Part shown: in pieces, positions 1 to 5,932 of the stretch | Position numbering within the stretch: position 1 is the stretch's first letter | Layout: every line of letters starts with the position of its first letter | NCBI GenBank assembly: GCA_016295225.1 | Contig: JAEDLP010000079.1 | Coordinates: 1-8,476, forward strand | Source: Oscillospiraceae bacterium | Lineage (GTDB): Bacteria > Bacillota > Clostridia > Oscillospirales > Oscillospiraceae | Reading direction: 5' to 3' | DNA length: 8,476 bases | Notes under the pieces: model-generated | The model's input: the letters and a program-made list of their open reading frames with translations, nothing else | The model's database searches: none | Told to the model about the DNA's origin: nothing | Translations under genes and position numbers: made by a program

Positions 1-304
1 CCTTGACCCGCAGCTCCTCCTCCACCTTGATCTGGGTGGCGATGCCGGCGTGGTCGGTGCCGGGGACCCACAGGGCGGCGTAGCCCTGCATGCGCTTGAA
101 GCGAATCAGGATATCCTGGAGGGTGCAGTCCATGGCGTGGCCCATGTGGAGCTGACCGGTGACGTTGGGGGGCGGCATCACAATGGTGTAGGGCTTCTTC
201 TTGGCGTCCCGGACGCCGGCGAAGCACTTGTTTTCCTCCCACTGGGCATAAATGCGGCCTTCCACCTCGCGGGGGTCATAGACCTTGGGTAATTCTTTTC
301 TCAT
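1..304 (-). CDS. valS: Valine--tRNA ligase, N-terminal part (cut by window edge)
   Basis: Charges tRNA-Val with valine in the cytoplasm. Only the first 101 residues are inside the window; the family is usually about 880 residues. Visible landmarks are PPPNVTG at residues 44-50, the class I HIGH-type signature as HMGH at 53-56, and GTDHAGIATQ at 82-91, a combination typical of ValS rather than IleS or LeuS. The ATG at 304 is preceded by AGGAGG (317-312) at 7-nt spacing, which fixes the start. The gene lies 36 bp downstream of the YcxB-like gene with no terminator between, so both should be one transcript under the T-box leader at 897-1149. Identity is very sure. Confidence 0.96.
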   Translation of the reverse strand, partial: MRKELPKVYDPREVEGRIYAQWEENKCFAGVRDAKKKPYTIVMPPPNVTGQLHMGHAMDCTLQDILIRFKRMQGYAALWVPGTDHAGIATQIKVEEELRVK

Positions 305-340
305 TTGTGTTCCTCCTATGGTATTGAGACAAAAGCTTCA

Positions 341-868
341 TCAGAATTCTTGAATGGGTAATTGGGTGTGCTGGCCGATGAAGGATTTGAAGAAGAGGTC
401 GTCGCCTTCAAGAAAACCCTTCCGGTCGATGACGACACCGTGTCCGGCGTCGAAGAACAGGACGTACCAGTTCTGGTCGCAGACCACGGCGAAGACCTGC
501 TCATAGGAATACCGCTGTTCGCCGGCCTCGGTGGTGCAGATGATCTCGTCGTCGTCAAACTCGTAGGTGCACTCCCGCATGCCCCGCTGGAGCTGCTGCT
601 GGGAGGAGCGGAGCCGGAAGGACTTCCACCCAATCCCCCCCAACAGCAGGATGACGCCGTACAGGAGCAGCAGGTTGCTGATCATGGGCGAGGCCTTGTG
701 GAGAAATGCGCCGGCCACCAGACCGATCAGGCCCAGAACGTAGCACAGCAGCCGGGTGACCTGGGATTTTTTCTTGCGCACGCTCTTTTCCGCCAGCTCG
801 TTCAGAGCGGCCAGGGCGTTGCGGTCGTAGGTTGTTTTGTTGACAAAGGGGTAGAGTGATTCGCTCAT
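341..868 (-). CDS. YcxB-like two-helix membrane protein
   Basis: A 175-residue protein with a charged N-terminal stretch (RKKKSQ near 31-36), two hydrophobic segments at about 38-56 and 62-80, and a cytosolic-looking C-terminal domain. That domain (about 98-165) contains TYEFDDDEI, the short EQRYSYEQV stretch and NWYVLFFD, an arrangement like the YcxB-like C-terminal domain found after two helices in Firmicutes. The function of that family is not established. The ATG at 868 follows an AAGGAGG site, which supports the start, and the stop is TGA at 343-341. It is the first gene after the T-box leader and is followed by valS after 36 bp, so it should be expressed when tRNA-Val is uncharged. Family assignment is by resemblance only; a general membrane protein of unknown role is the alternative. 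Confidence 0.8.
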   Translation of the reverse strand: MSESLYPFVNKTTYDRNALAALNELAEKSVRKKKSQVTRLLCYVLGLIGLVAGAFLHKASPMISNLLLLYGVILLLGGIGWKSFRLRSSQQQLQRGMRECTYEFDDDEIICTTEAGEQRYSYEQVFAVVCDQNWYVLFFDAGHGVVIDRKGFLEGDDLFFKSFIGQHTQLPIQEF

Positions 869-896
869 AAGCGCCTCCTTTTAGGGTCCGAAAAAT

Positions 897-933
897 AAAA
901 AAACACCCCAAATCCCGTCCGGGACTCAGGGCG
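897..933 (-). terminator. T-box intrinsic terminator
   Basis: Read on the minus strand, a 13-bp stem (933-921 with 916-904, a few G-U pairs) closes a GGAC loop and is followed by seven T residues (903-897). It lies directly after the T-box sequence and about 30 bp before the YcxB-like start codon, the standard place for the regulated terminator. Confidence 0.9.
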
Positions 934-1149
934 AAACATCTTCCGCGGTACCACCTGAATTCGGGCAGGGGAAACCCGCCCGCACTTCTTTTCCCGTAAC
1001 GGGGGAATCCGGTCTGCCGTACTGGTGGGTTCCGACAGACGGCTCCGGGACGACCTTCCGCGCCGCCGGGGAGAGACTTGCACCCACCGTCTCCTCTCTG
1101 TGCCCCAACGCCTCGCGTACTCCTTCCCATCCTTGCCTTTCTCACAATT
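897..1149 (-). promoter_or_regulatory. T-box riboswitch leader (probably tRNA-Val)
   Basis: The minus-strand leader contains the almost invariant T-box sequence GGTGGTACCGCGGAAG at 955-940, followed by a terminator. Nearer the 5' end are GGAGTACG (1125-1118) and AGAGAGG followed by GGTGGGTGCAAG (about 1100-1078), matching the AGTA and distal Stem I features of T-box leaders. The T-box bulge reads UGGU, which pairs with an ACCA tRNA end, as in tRNA-Val. Two consecutive GUC triplets at 1054-1049 on the 3' side of Stem I are candidate valine specifiers (inference; I did not fold the RNA). Uncharged tRNA-Val would stabilise the antiterminator and let transcription reach the YcxB-like gene and valS. 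Confidence 0.93.
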
Positions 1150-1155
1150 AAAAAT

Positions 1156-1184
1156 AGTATAAAAAAACTTGGGGAGATTGTCAA
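1156..1184 (-). promoter_or_regulatory. Promoter of the T-box/YcxB/valS operon
   Basis: Minus-strand TTGACA (1184-1179), a 17-bp spacer and TATACT (1161-1156) form a near-consensus vegetative promoter. Transcription should begin near 1149, just before the Stem I sequences of the T-box leader. Confidence 0.88.
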
Positions 1185-1188
1185 GGGG

Positions 1189-1242
1189 GAATTCCTGACG
1201 TCTCACATCATTGACAAACGAACAGAATTCCTGACGTCTCAC
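1189..1242. repeat. 18-bp direct repeat, two copies 36 bp apart
   Basis: GAATTCCTGACGTCTCAC occurs exactly at 1189-1206 and 1225-1242. Each copy contains the palindrome GACGTC. The first copy ends 5 bp upstream of the -35 box of the minus-strand T-box promoter, so the pair could be an operator or activator site; it could also be a duplication remnant. Such a long exact repeat is not expected by chance in this window. Confidence 0.85.
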
Positions 1243-1318
1243 TGAACGCAAGACGTTTTCACTAAGTATGGAAACGAGCAGAGAGATATGGTAATGTAAT
1301 GGAAAGATAAATCGGAAT

Positions 1319-1507
1319 TTGACGAAGGAAGGTGATTGTATAACTTGGTTGTATTTAGTGGTTATAATATTCTCTGCACTCACGCTCTATTTTACCTACG
1401 GAGAGTATAAGCAGAAGAGATTTTCAAAGAAAGCATTCACATTAGTCAGCATTATGGAGATAGTTGTGATTGTTGCCACCGCCGTTATGCTGATAATGTC
1501 GCTTTGA
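1319..1507 (+). CDS. Small two-helix membrane protein, unknown
   Basis: A 62-residue reading frame with two clear hydrophobic segments, about residues 9-27 and 42-61, separated by a basic loop (KQKRFSKK at 31-38). That pattern suggests a real inner-membrane peptide with the loop in the cytoplasm. There is no in-frame ATG before the first helix. The TTG at 1319 has GGAAAG 12 bases upstream; the TTG at 1349, inside the first helix, follows AAGGAAGG at long spacing, so the start is uncertain. A good hairpin terminator follows 28 bp after the stop. Base composition is AT-richer than its neighbours. I do not recognise a family. Confidence 0.5.
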   Translation: MTKEGDCITWLYLVVIIFSALTLYFTYGEYKQKRFSKKAFTLVSIMEIVVIVATAVMLIMSL

Positions 1508-1534
1508 CCAATTCCAATTTATTTGACTGGTAAG

Positions 1535-1576
1535 CAGGCTTCACCTTGGACCGGTGGAGCCTGTTCCGTCATTTTT
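1535..1576 (+). terminator. Intrinsic terminator after the 62-residue gene
   Basis: An 11-bp stem (1535-1545 with 1553-1563, one T-G pair) around a 7-base loop is followed by TTCCGTCATTTTT. The T tract is delayed, so termination may be weaker. There is no T run on the minus side, so it does not look like the end of the dus transcript. The remainder of 1577-1633 holds nothing recognisable. Confidence 0.6.
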
Positions 1577-1633
1577 ATGAACGAGGGCCCAAATGCCAGA
1601 AGCAAACAGGAGCAGAGAACAGGGATTTCCTAA

Positions 1634-2599
1634 CTAACGGTTTGCCTGAAACCGTCCACCGGGGATGAGGTCGTGGTCCCGGAAGAGTGCGTCAACGGCC
1701 AGGGTGTAGTCCGCCAGATTTTTCGCCTTGCGCATGGCTTTCAGGGGTTTTTCCGGCGCCTGGAACAGGGCGGATTGGTAGAACCACAGCTCCTTCATCT
1801 TTCCCAGCACGGGCCGGTCCCCGGACAGGGTCTCCCGGTAGCCCTCTACCAGACGGTCGTGGAAGAGCCGCAGCTCCTGCTTGCTCAGGGCGGGGCCGCC
1901 TTTCAGCTCCCGGACCAGGGCGGGGTTGGCCACCAGCCCCCGGCCCAGCATCACATGCCCGACGGTGGGGAAGGCCCGGACAAAGTCCCGGCAGTCCTGG
2001 GGATCGTTCAGATCCCCGTTGTAGCACAGGGGGAGGCTGGCATGTTCCACGGCGTAGGCGAAGGTATCCATCCGCACCGGCTCCCGATAAAAGTCCGACC
2101 GGACCCGGGGGTGGATGGTGAGCTCGTGGATGGGATAGCGGTTGTAAAGGTCCAGCAGGGTGGGCCACTCCTCGGGAGAGGACACCCCCACCCGGGTCTT
2201 GACGGATATCTTGATGGTCAGGTCGGCGGAGAAGATCCGGTCAAAAAACGCTGCCATCTGCTCCGGCAGGGAGAGAAAGCCGGCCCCTTTCTTTTTGGAG
2301 ACCACCGTGCCGGAGGGACAGCCTAAGTTCAGGTTCACCTCCCGATACCCCAGGTCCTGGAGCATCCGGGCGGCGGGGAGAAAGGCCTCTGCCTGGTTGG
2401 TGAGAAGCTGGGGGATCACAGGGATGCCCTGGTTGTGTTCCGGCAGCATGTCGGAGAGGCCCCGGCCGGCCAGGGGGCTGTCCACCGTGGGGGCCCAGAA
2501 GGGGGTATAATAGGAGTCCACGCCGGGAAACATGGAACAGTGGGCCGAGCGGTACACCCAGCCGGTGATGCCCTCCAGGGGCGCGAAAGAAACGGTCAT
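1634..2599 (-). CDS. tRNA-dihydrouridine synthase
   Basis: A flavin enzyme that reduces specific uridines in tRNA to dihydrouridine with NAD(P)H; cytoplasmic. The 321-residue product has the Dus TIM-barrel signatures in order: the FMN-contact start PLEGITG (7-13), NLGCPSGTVVSKKKGAGFL (91-109) with the catalytic cysteine at 94, KTRVG (134-138), HPR (163-165), YNGD (193-196) and the phosphate-binding MLGRG (217-221), then a helical C-terminal domain. I start at ATG 2599 because GGGAGG lies 7 bases before it and the protein then opens directly with the FMN-contact sequence; a 24-residue upstream extension has no such support. Length fits the family. Which Dus subfamily, and so which tRNA position, cannot be told here. 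Confidence 0.94.
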   Translation of the reverse strand: MTVSFAPLEGITGWVYRSAHCSMFPGVDSYYTPFWAPTVDSPLAGRGLSDMLPEHNQGIPVIPQLLTNQAEAFLPAARMLQDLGYREVNLNLGCPSGTVVSKKKGAGFLSLPEQMAAFFDRIFSADLTIKISVKTRVGVSSPEEWPTLLDLYNRYPIHELTIHPRVRSDFYREPVRMDTFAYAVEHASLPLCYNGDLNDPQDCRDFVRAFPTVGHVMLGRGLVANPALVRELKGGPALSKQELRLFHDRLVEGYRETLSGDRPVLGKMKELWFYQSALFQAPEKPLKAMRKAKNLADYTLAVDALFRDHDLIPGGRFQANR

Positions 2600-2630
2600 A
2601 GGAACCTCCCATAGGTATGTTTGCATATAT

Positions 2631-2636
2631 ATTATA
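2631..2636 (-). promoter_or_regulatory. Possible -10 box for the dus gene
   Basis: A perfect TATAAT on the minus strand, 31 bp upstream of the dus start codon. No good -35 box lies at the right distance, so this is a weak call. Confidence 0.45.
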
Positions 2637-2702
2637 CAGGGACCTGACCCCAAAGGAAAGAGACAATTCAAAAGCGATGGGGGAAGTTGCGGCCCGTTTC
2701 CC

Positions 2703-2731
2703 TTGTCAAAATCAGAGGAAACGGATATAAT
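2703..2731 (+). promoter_or_regulatory. Promoter of the 92-residue gene
   Basis: TTGTCA (2703-2708), a 17-bp spacer and TATAAT (2726-2731). Transcription would begin near 2738, about 40 bp before the ATG. It points away from the dus gene. Confidence 0.82.
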
Positions 2732-2777
2732 GGAACCATAAGCGTGATATTACATCCATCAAAGGAGGTACACAGAT

Positions 2778-3056
2778 ATGGCAGAATGGAAAGAGCTGAG
2801 CAGCAAGGCCAAGAATCTGACCCTGGCCGGCATCGGCAAGGCAAGAGACCTGGGCGAGAGCGCCAAGCTGAGCCTGGATAATGTCTCCGAGGAGGAGAAC
2901 AAGAAGCGCATCTATGCTGAGATCGGCAAGCGTTTCGTGGCGGCCCACCCGGAGGCACCCGAGGGCTACGTGGAGCTCTATGCCCAGCTGGAGCAGGCAG
3001 ACGCCAAGATCAGCGCCAACAAGGCTCGGATCAGTGAGCTGAAGGACGAAGACTGA
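2778..3056 (+). CDS. Small charged helical protein, unknown function
   Basis: A 92-residue soluble, highly charged protein. AAAGGAGG at 2761-2768 lies 9 bases before the ATG, and it has its own promoter and a perfect terminator, so it is a well-supported single-gene unit. Residues 1-42 are polar with small hydrophobic patches; residues 43-90 (IYAEIGKRF, GYVELYAQLEQ, ISANKARISELK) look like a helical hairpin or short coiled coil. This tail resembles the helical part that precedes a C-terminal zinc ribbon in many small Clostridia proteins, but here no cysteines follow and the protein ends at ELKDED. The resemblance is from memory and not a firm family call; function unknown. Confidence 0.82.
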   Translation: MAEWKELSSKAKNLTLAGIGKARDLGESAKLSLDNVSEEENKKRIYAEIGKRFVAAHPEAPEGYVELYAQLEQADAKISANKARISELKDED

Positions 3057-3068
3057 ACCAAAGAGGAT

Positions 3069-3113
3069 AAACGGCCGGCACAGCGGAAGGCTGTGCCGGC
3101 CGTTTCGTCGTGG
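3069..3113 (+). terminator. Strong intrinsic terminator
   Basis: A perfect 16-bp stem (3069-3084 with 3090-3105) around the loop GGAAG, 12 bp after the stop of the 92-residue gene. The stem begins AAA and ends TTT; the T tract is short. The 80 bp from here to the tRNA promoter hold nothing else I can identify. Confidence 0.85.
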
Positions 3114-3195
3114 TATCGGTTAAACTTGTGGAGAAAGCTTCGATGCTAGAACGATAAAAAATTCTTGTTGAAGGATATAAAGCGGGACGGATCCC

Positions 3196-3224
3196 TTGCA
3201 AATTCTTCCATTGTGGATTATAAT
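3196..3224 (+). promoter_or_regulatory. Promoter of tRNA-Ala
   Basis: TTGCAA (3196-3201), 17-bp spacer, TATAAT (3219-3224). Transcription would begin near 3231, leaving about 40 bases of 5' leader before the tRNA. Confidence 0.75.
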
Positions 3225-3270
3225 TTGGACGTCAGAAAACAATACAAAACTGGAATATTTGGTAAGCTAT

Positions 3271-3346
3271 GGGCCTGTAGCGCAGTTGGGAGCGCACTAC
3301 ATTCGCATTGTAGGGGTCGGGAGTTCGAATCTCCTCAGGTCCACCA
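3271..3346 (+). tRNA. tRNA-Ala, anticodon CGC
   Basis: All four arms fold by eye over 76 bases. The acceptor GGGCCTG pairs with CAGGTCC. The D stem is GCGC/GCGC. The anticodon stem CTACA/TGTAG has loop TTCGCAT with anticodon CGC (3304-3306). The T arm is GGGAG-TTCGAAT-CTCCT. The G3-U70 wobble pair, the classic alanine identity element, is present, as is an A discriminator and an encoded CCA end. It decodes GCG, reasonable in a GC-rich genome. It has its own promoter and terminator. Confidence 0.96.
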
Positions 3347-3354
3347 AACGTTGT

Positions 3355-3397
3355 AAATCCGAACTTGGCAGTGATTTGTGCCAGGTTCGGATTTTGT
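3355..3397 (+). terminator. tRNA-Ala terminator
   Basis: A 16-bp stem (3355-3370 with 3379-3394, one T-G pair) around an 8-base loop, whose end merges into a TTTTG tail. It starts 8 bp after the tRNA CCA and ends before the LysR promoter. Confidence 0.85.
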
Positions 3398-3417
3398 ATC
3401 ACTTGAGACAAACTATG

Positions 3418-3445
3418 TTGCAAGCATCAAAATCGAAGGTATAAT
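3418..3445 (+). promoter_or_regulatory. Promoter of the LysR-type gene
   Basis: TTGCAA (3418-3423), 16-bp spacer, TATAAT (3440-3445), about 31 bp before the chosen start codon. Confidence 0.72.
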
Positions 3446-3476
3446 AAAACAGAAGCAATCCGACGAGGTGATGGAT

Positions 3477-4343
3477 ATGGAGCTTAGAGTCCTCAATTAT
3501 TTCCTGATGGTCGCCAGAGAAGAAAACATAACCAAAGCCGCACAGCTTTTGCATGTGACACAGCCCACCCTCTCCAGACAGCTCATGCAGTTGGAGGAAG
3601 AATTGGGCGTGAAGCTGTTTCATCGGGGGAAACACAGCGTCAGTCTGACCGAGGACGGGATGCTGCTGCGGCGGCGGGCGCAGGAGCTTGTCTCCTTATC
3701 TGAAAAAACGAAGATGGAGCTGCGGCGCAAGGAGGAAATGCCTGCCGGAGAAATTGCCATCGGCTGCGGAGAGACCAAGAGCATGTCCATTCTCTCGGAA
3801 AACATGGTTTCCTTCCGCCAAAAGTATCCGTTGGTTCAGTTCAGCATATACAGCGCCATTGCGGACGACATTAAGGAGCGCATCGAAAAAGGACTGCTGG
3901 ATATGGGGCTGCTGGTTGAGCCTGTGGATATCTCCAAATACGAATTTATCCGTCTGCCGCTGAAAGAGCAATGGGGCGTATTGGTGCGAACCGATTCTCC
4001 GCTGGCCGAGAAAGAGTTTGTCACCCCGGAAGATTTACGGGAGGTCCCACTGCTCATGGTGCGCAGAGAACTGGTAAAAAATGAACTGGCGAACTGGTTT
4101 GGCGATAGCTTTGAGCAGCTTGAAGTTGCTGCAACATATAATTTAATTGTAAATGCGGCGTTTATGGTGGAGCAGGGGCTGGGCGTTGCTTTGTGCTTTG
4201 ACCTTGGAGCTGTTTTTGAGAATCTTCGTTTTGTTCCTCTCGCCCCTCGGATGGAGACAGGTTCTGTGCTGGTCTGGAAAAAGAATCAGACGCTTTCAGA
4301 GGCACACACACTGTTTATCCAACATGTTAGAAATGCGATTTAG
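3477..4343 (+). CDS. LysR-type transcriptional regulator
   Basis: A 288-residue DNA-binding regulator of the usual LysR length. The N-terminal winged helix-turn-helix is clear: LNYFLMVAREENITKAAQLLHVTQPTLS-like sequence over residues 6-33, then QLEEELGVKLFHR at 38-50. A linker helix (about 60-90) leads into the two-lobed effector domain (about 90-288), which starts GEIAIGCGE. I start at ATG 3477 because GAGG (3465-3468) is 8 bases upstream; the in-frame ATG at 3471 is too close to it. It runs in the same direction as the MerR-like, flavodoxin and 190-residue genes and is their likely local regulator (inference). The effector is unknown. Confidence 0.93.
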   Translation: MELRVLNYFLMVAREENITKAAQLLHVTQPTLSRQLMQLEEELGVKLFHRGKHSVSLTEDGMLLRRRAQELVSLSEKTKMELRRKEEMPAGEIAIGCGETKSMSILSENMVSFRQKYPLVQFSIYSAIADDIKERIEKGLLDMGLLVEPVDISKYEFIRLPLKEQWGVLVRTDSPLAEKEFVTPEDLREVPLLMVRRELVKNELANWFGDSFEQLEVAATYNLIVNAAFMVEQGLGVALCFDLGAVFENLRFVPLAPRMETGSVLVWKKNQTLSEAHTLFIQHVRNAI

Positions 4344-4359
4344 GCATTTCTGGAAATTG

Positions 4360-4378
4360 AATATAAGTATTAGATATT
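4360..4378. promoter_or_regulatory. Possible LysR-type operator
   Basis: AATAT-N9-ATATT is a perfect 5-bp dyad containing a T-N11-A core, the generic LysR-type box. It lies between the LysR gene and the three genes after it. The sequence is AT-rich, so chance is a real alternative. Confidence 0.3.
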
Positions 4379-4397
4379 TCTGTTGCTTGGCAATACG

Positions 4398-4431
4398 ATA
4401 TAGGTGTTCCAAAAGGACCCCTATATTTTTT
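4398..4431 (+). terminator. Hairpin with T tract after the LysR gene
   Basis: ATATAGG (4398-4404) pairs with CCTATAT (4420-4426). Inside, TCC/GGA closes an AAAA loop, with mismatches between, and the 3' arm runs into TTTTTT. It fits a leaky intrinsic terminator 55 bp after the LysR stop. The same dyad could also be a regulator site in front of the MerR-like gene; I see no convincing promoter between it and that gene. Confidence 0.5.
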
Positions 4432-4454
4432 GTTGATCGAAGGGGAAGGAAAAA

Positions 4455-4874
4455 ATGACAAAGCAGGAGGCAAGCGAGGGGTATAATATTCCGATTTGGC
4501 TTCTGGATGAATATGAAAGCTGGGGACGCTGTCAGGAAGTTAAGAAAGTGATGGGAGTGTGGCAGTACGATGACAGCGATCTGGAGCGTCTCAGCATGAT
4601 TATGACCTTGCATGATGTGGGATTTACAAGCAGCGAAGCTGAGACATATATGCGTTTGCTCCTGGAAGGGGATCACACAAAGGTGCAGAGAATGCAGATG
4701 CTCAATCGAAAGCGGGATCATGCGTTGGATGAGATCCATTTCAAGGAAGTGCAGCTTACAAGGCTGGACTATCTGCGTCACAACATCGCCGCAGAGATCC
4801 CCGGCGAGGGCACCTCCAATAAGTGGTGCGAGCCGGTCAGTGACAAAGAATATAACGAATTGGAGGAAAATTGA
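4455..4874 (+). CDS. MerR-like regulator, degenerate N-terminal HTH
   Basis: A 139-residue protein. Residues 10-48 (YNIPIWLLDEYESWG, then WQYDDSDLERLSMI) and 49-67 (TLHDVGFTSSEAETYM) follow the MerR pattern in which a recognition helix is followed by a wing, a Y-x-x-x-DLERL helix and a lxxxGfsxxEI helix. The first helix of the HTH is short and atypical, and the usual LRYYE reads LLDEYES. A long helix at 72-112 would be the dimerisation coiled coil. The C-terminal tail has one cysteine (125) and no obvious metal site. The start follows GGGGAAGGA. The flavodoxin ATG is 1 bp after its stop, so they are co-translated. Probably a DNA-binding partner of this operon; the ligand is unknown. Confidence 0.72.
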   Translation: MTKQEASEGYNIPIWLLDEYESWGRCQEVKKVMGVWQYDDSDLERLSMIMTLHDVGFTSSEAETYMRLLLEGDHTKVQRMQMLNRKRDHALDEIHFKEVQLTRLDYLRHNIAAEIPGEGTSNKWCEPVSDKEYNELEEN

Positions 4875-4875
4875 A

Positions 4876-5346
4876 ATGAGCAAGAAACTGGTAGCCTATT
4901 TTTCCGCAAGCGGCACGACCAAGAAAGCCGCTGATCGTTTGGCAAAGACAGTAGGTGCGGCCCTGTTTGAGATCAAACCCGTTTCGCCCTATACCAGCGC
5001 CGACTTAAACTGGATGGACAAAAAGAGCCGCAGCAGTGTGGAAATGAATGACCCGGCCTCCCGCCCGGAGATTGCCGGGAAGATCTCCAATATGGCGGAC
5101 TACGACACGGTGTTCCTCGGGTTTCCCATCTGGTGGTATGTTGCGCCCCGCATCATCAGTACCTTTGTGGAGAGCTATGACTTTACCGGCAAGACCCTGG
5201 TTCCCTTTGCCACCTCCGGCGGCAGCGGCATGGGAAGAACGGTGGATGAACTGAAGAAGCTCAGCCCGAAGGCCAACTGGAAAGCCGGAAAGATGGTAAA
5301 TAACGTGTCCGACAAAGCCCTTGCGGATTGGGCAAATTCCTTTTAA
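4876..5346 (+). CDS. Flavodoxin
   Basis: A 156-residue flavodoxin fold protein, expected to bind FMN and carry electrons in the cytoplasm. After the first strand (KKLVAYFSA) comes the FMN phosphate loop SASGTT (10-15). The second and third FMN loops are seen as GFPIWWYVAP (82-91, with the flavin-stacking tryptophans) and ATSGGSG (112-118). Length and these loops match the short flavodoxin family common in Firmicutes, often annotated as NADPH-dependent reductases. The ATG lies 1 bp after the MerR-like stop, with GGAGG inside the end of that gene. It is followed after 13 bp by the 190-residue gene. The redox partner is not evident in the window. Confidence 0.93.
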   Translation: MSKKLVAYFSASGTTKKAADRLAKTVGAALFEIKPVSPYTSADLNWMDKKSRSSVEMNDPASRPEIAGKISNMADYDTVFLGFPIWWYVAPRIISTFVESYDFTGKTLVPFATSGGSGMGRTVDELKKLSPKANWKAGKMVNNVSDKALADWANSF

Positions 5347-5359
5347 GGGAGAGTTTACT

Positions 5360-5932
5360 ATGTATATTGAGCAGTTTGTGATGGCCTACGGCGTGGAGCA
5401 GGATCGTCTCCGTGCGATCTTGCCGGAAGGATTTCTTTCGCTCCGCCCGGTACTTAGAATCAACGCTGAGGTCAGAGACGAAAAGGAAGGGTATGTGGAA
5501 TTCAACACAGCTGTCGATCACGCTGGAACAAAGGGCTGGATAAATATTGCTGCGTGGAAGAATGTCCCGTTTGAAAAGAACGGGAAAACCACGACATTTC
5601 GTTTGAAGTTTCTGGAGGTCTCTTTTACGGAAACCGGAATCGAAGGTGGATGTCCGGCGGAAAAGGACAATGCCGGCTGCTTCTTTCTGGGAGAGAAGCA
5701 GGAGTTAAGAGGCCCAGAAGTGATCACAGCAAACAAAGATTTCTGCGATTGTACCTTTGCGTGGCATATTGGAGACTGCGGTGCGCACGGGGTCAGCATT
5801 GGGAAAACCTTGCCGGCTATTCCGGAAGAGTGCAGAGTAACCTATCCAAAGCAGGATTTTACAGCAGAGAATGCTGCGATGATTCCATGCGATCAGGTGC
5901 TGGGGGCTTATGTGGTAAGATTTACTCGCTAA
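5360..5932 (+). CDS. Unrecognised cysteine-rich 190-residue protein
   Basis: A soluble protein with no signal peptide or membrane helix. The opening (YGVEQDRLRAILPEGF, 10-25, then RPVLRINAEVRD, 29-40) has a faint look of the acetoacetate decarboxylase-like fold, where a DPERLRALLP-type helix is followed by strands; this is a tentative guess. Seven cysteines (98, 107, 129, 131, 140, 158, 177) fall in the C-terminal half, including a CDC pair, which is a lot for a protein of this size and could serve metal binding or redox. GGGAGAG precedes the ATG at 5360. It is the last gene of the flavodoxin operon, and its stop codon overlaps the terminator stem. Function unknown; by context, a flavodoxin-linked enzyme. 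Confidence 0.85.
   Translation: MYIEQFVMAYGVEQDRLRAILPEGFLSLRPVLRINAEVRDEKEGYVEFNTAVDHAGTKGWINIAAWKNVPFEKNGKTTTFRLKFLEVSFTETGIEGGCPAEKDNAGCFFLGEKQELRGPEVITANKDFCDCTFAWHIGDCGAHGVSIGKTLPAIPEECRVTYPKQDFTAENAAMIPCDQVLGAYVVRFTR

Noticed and set aside
1211..1239. TTGACA at 1211-1216 on the plus strand as a promoter for the 62-residue gene
   Set aside because: No -10-like sequence lies 15 to 19 bp downstream.
555..1383. Minus-strand open frames through the T-box leader and its upstream region
   Set aside because: They run through RNA structure, promoter and terminator sequence, have arginine- and proline-rich translations, and overlap the YcxB-like gene in another frame.
3319..3346. The tRNA-Ala 3' end as an attachment site
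   Set aside because: I found no second copy of the tRNA end and no integrase gene in the window.
3165..3444. Open frames on both strands across the tRNA-Ala gene
   Set aside because: They are translations of the tRNA, its promoter and its terminator.
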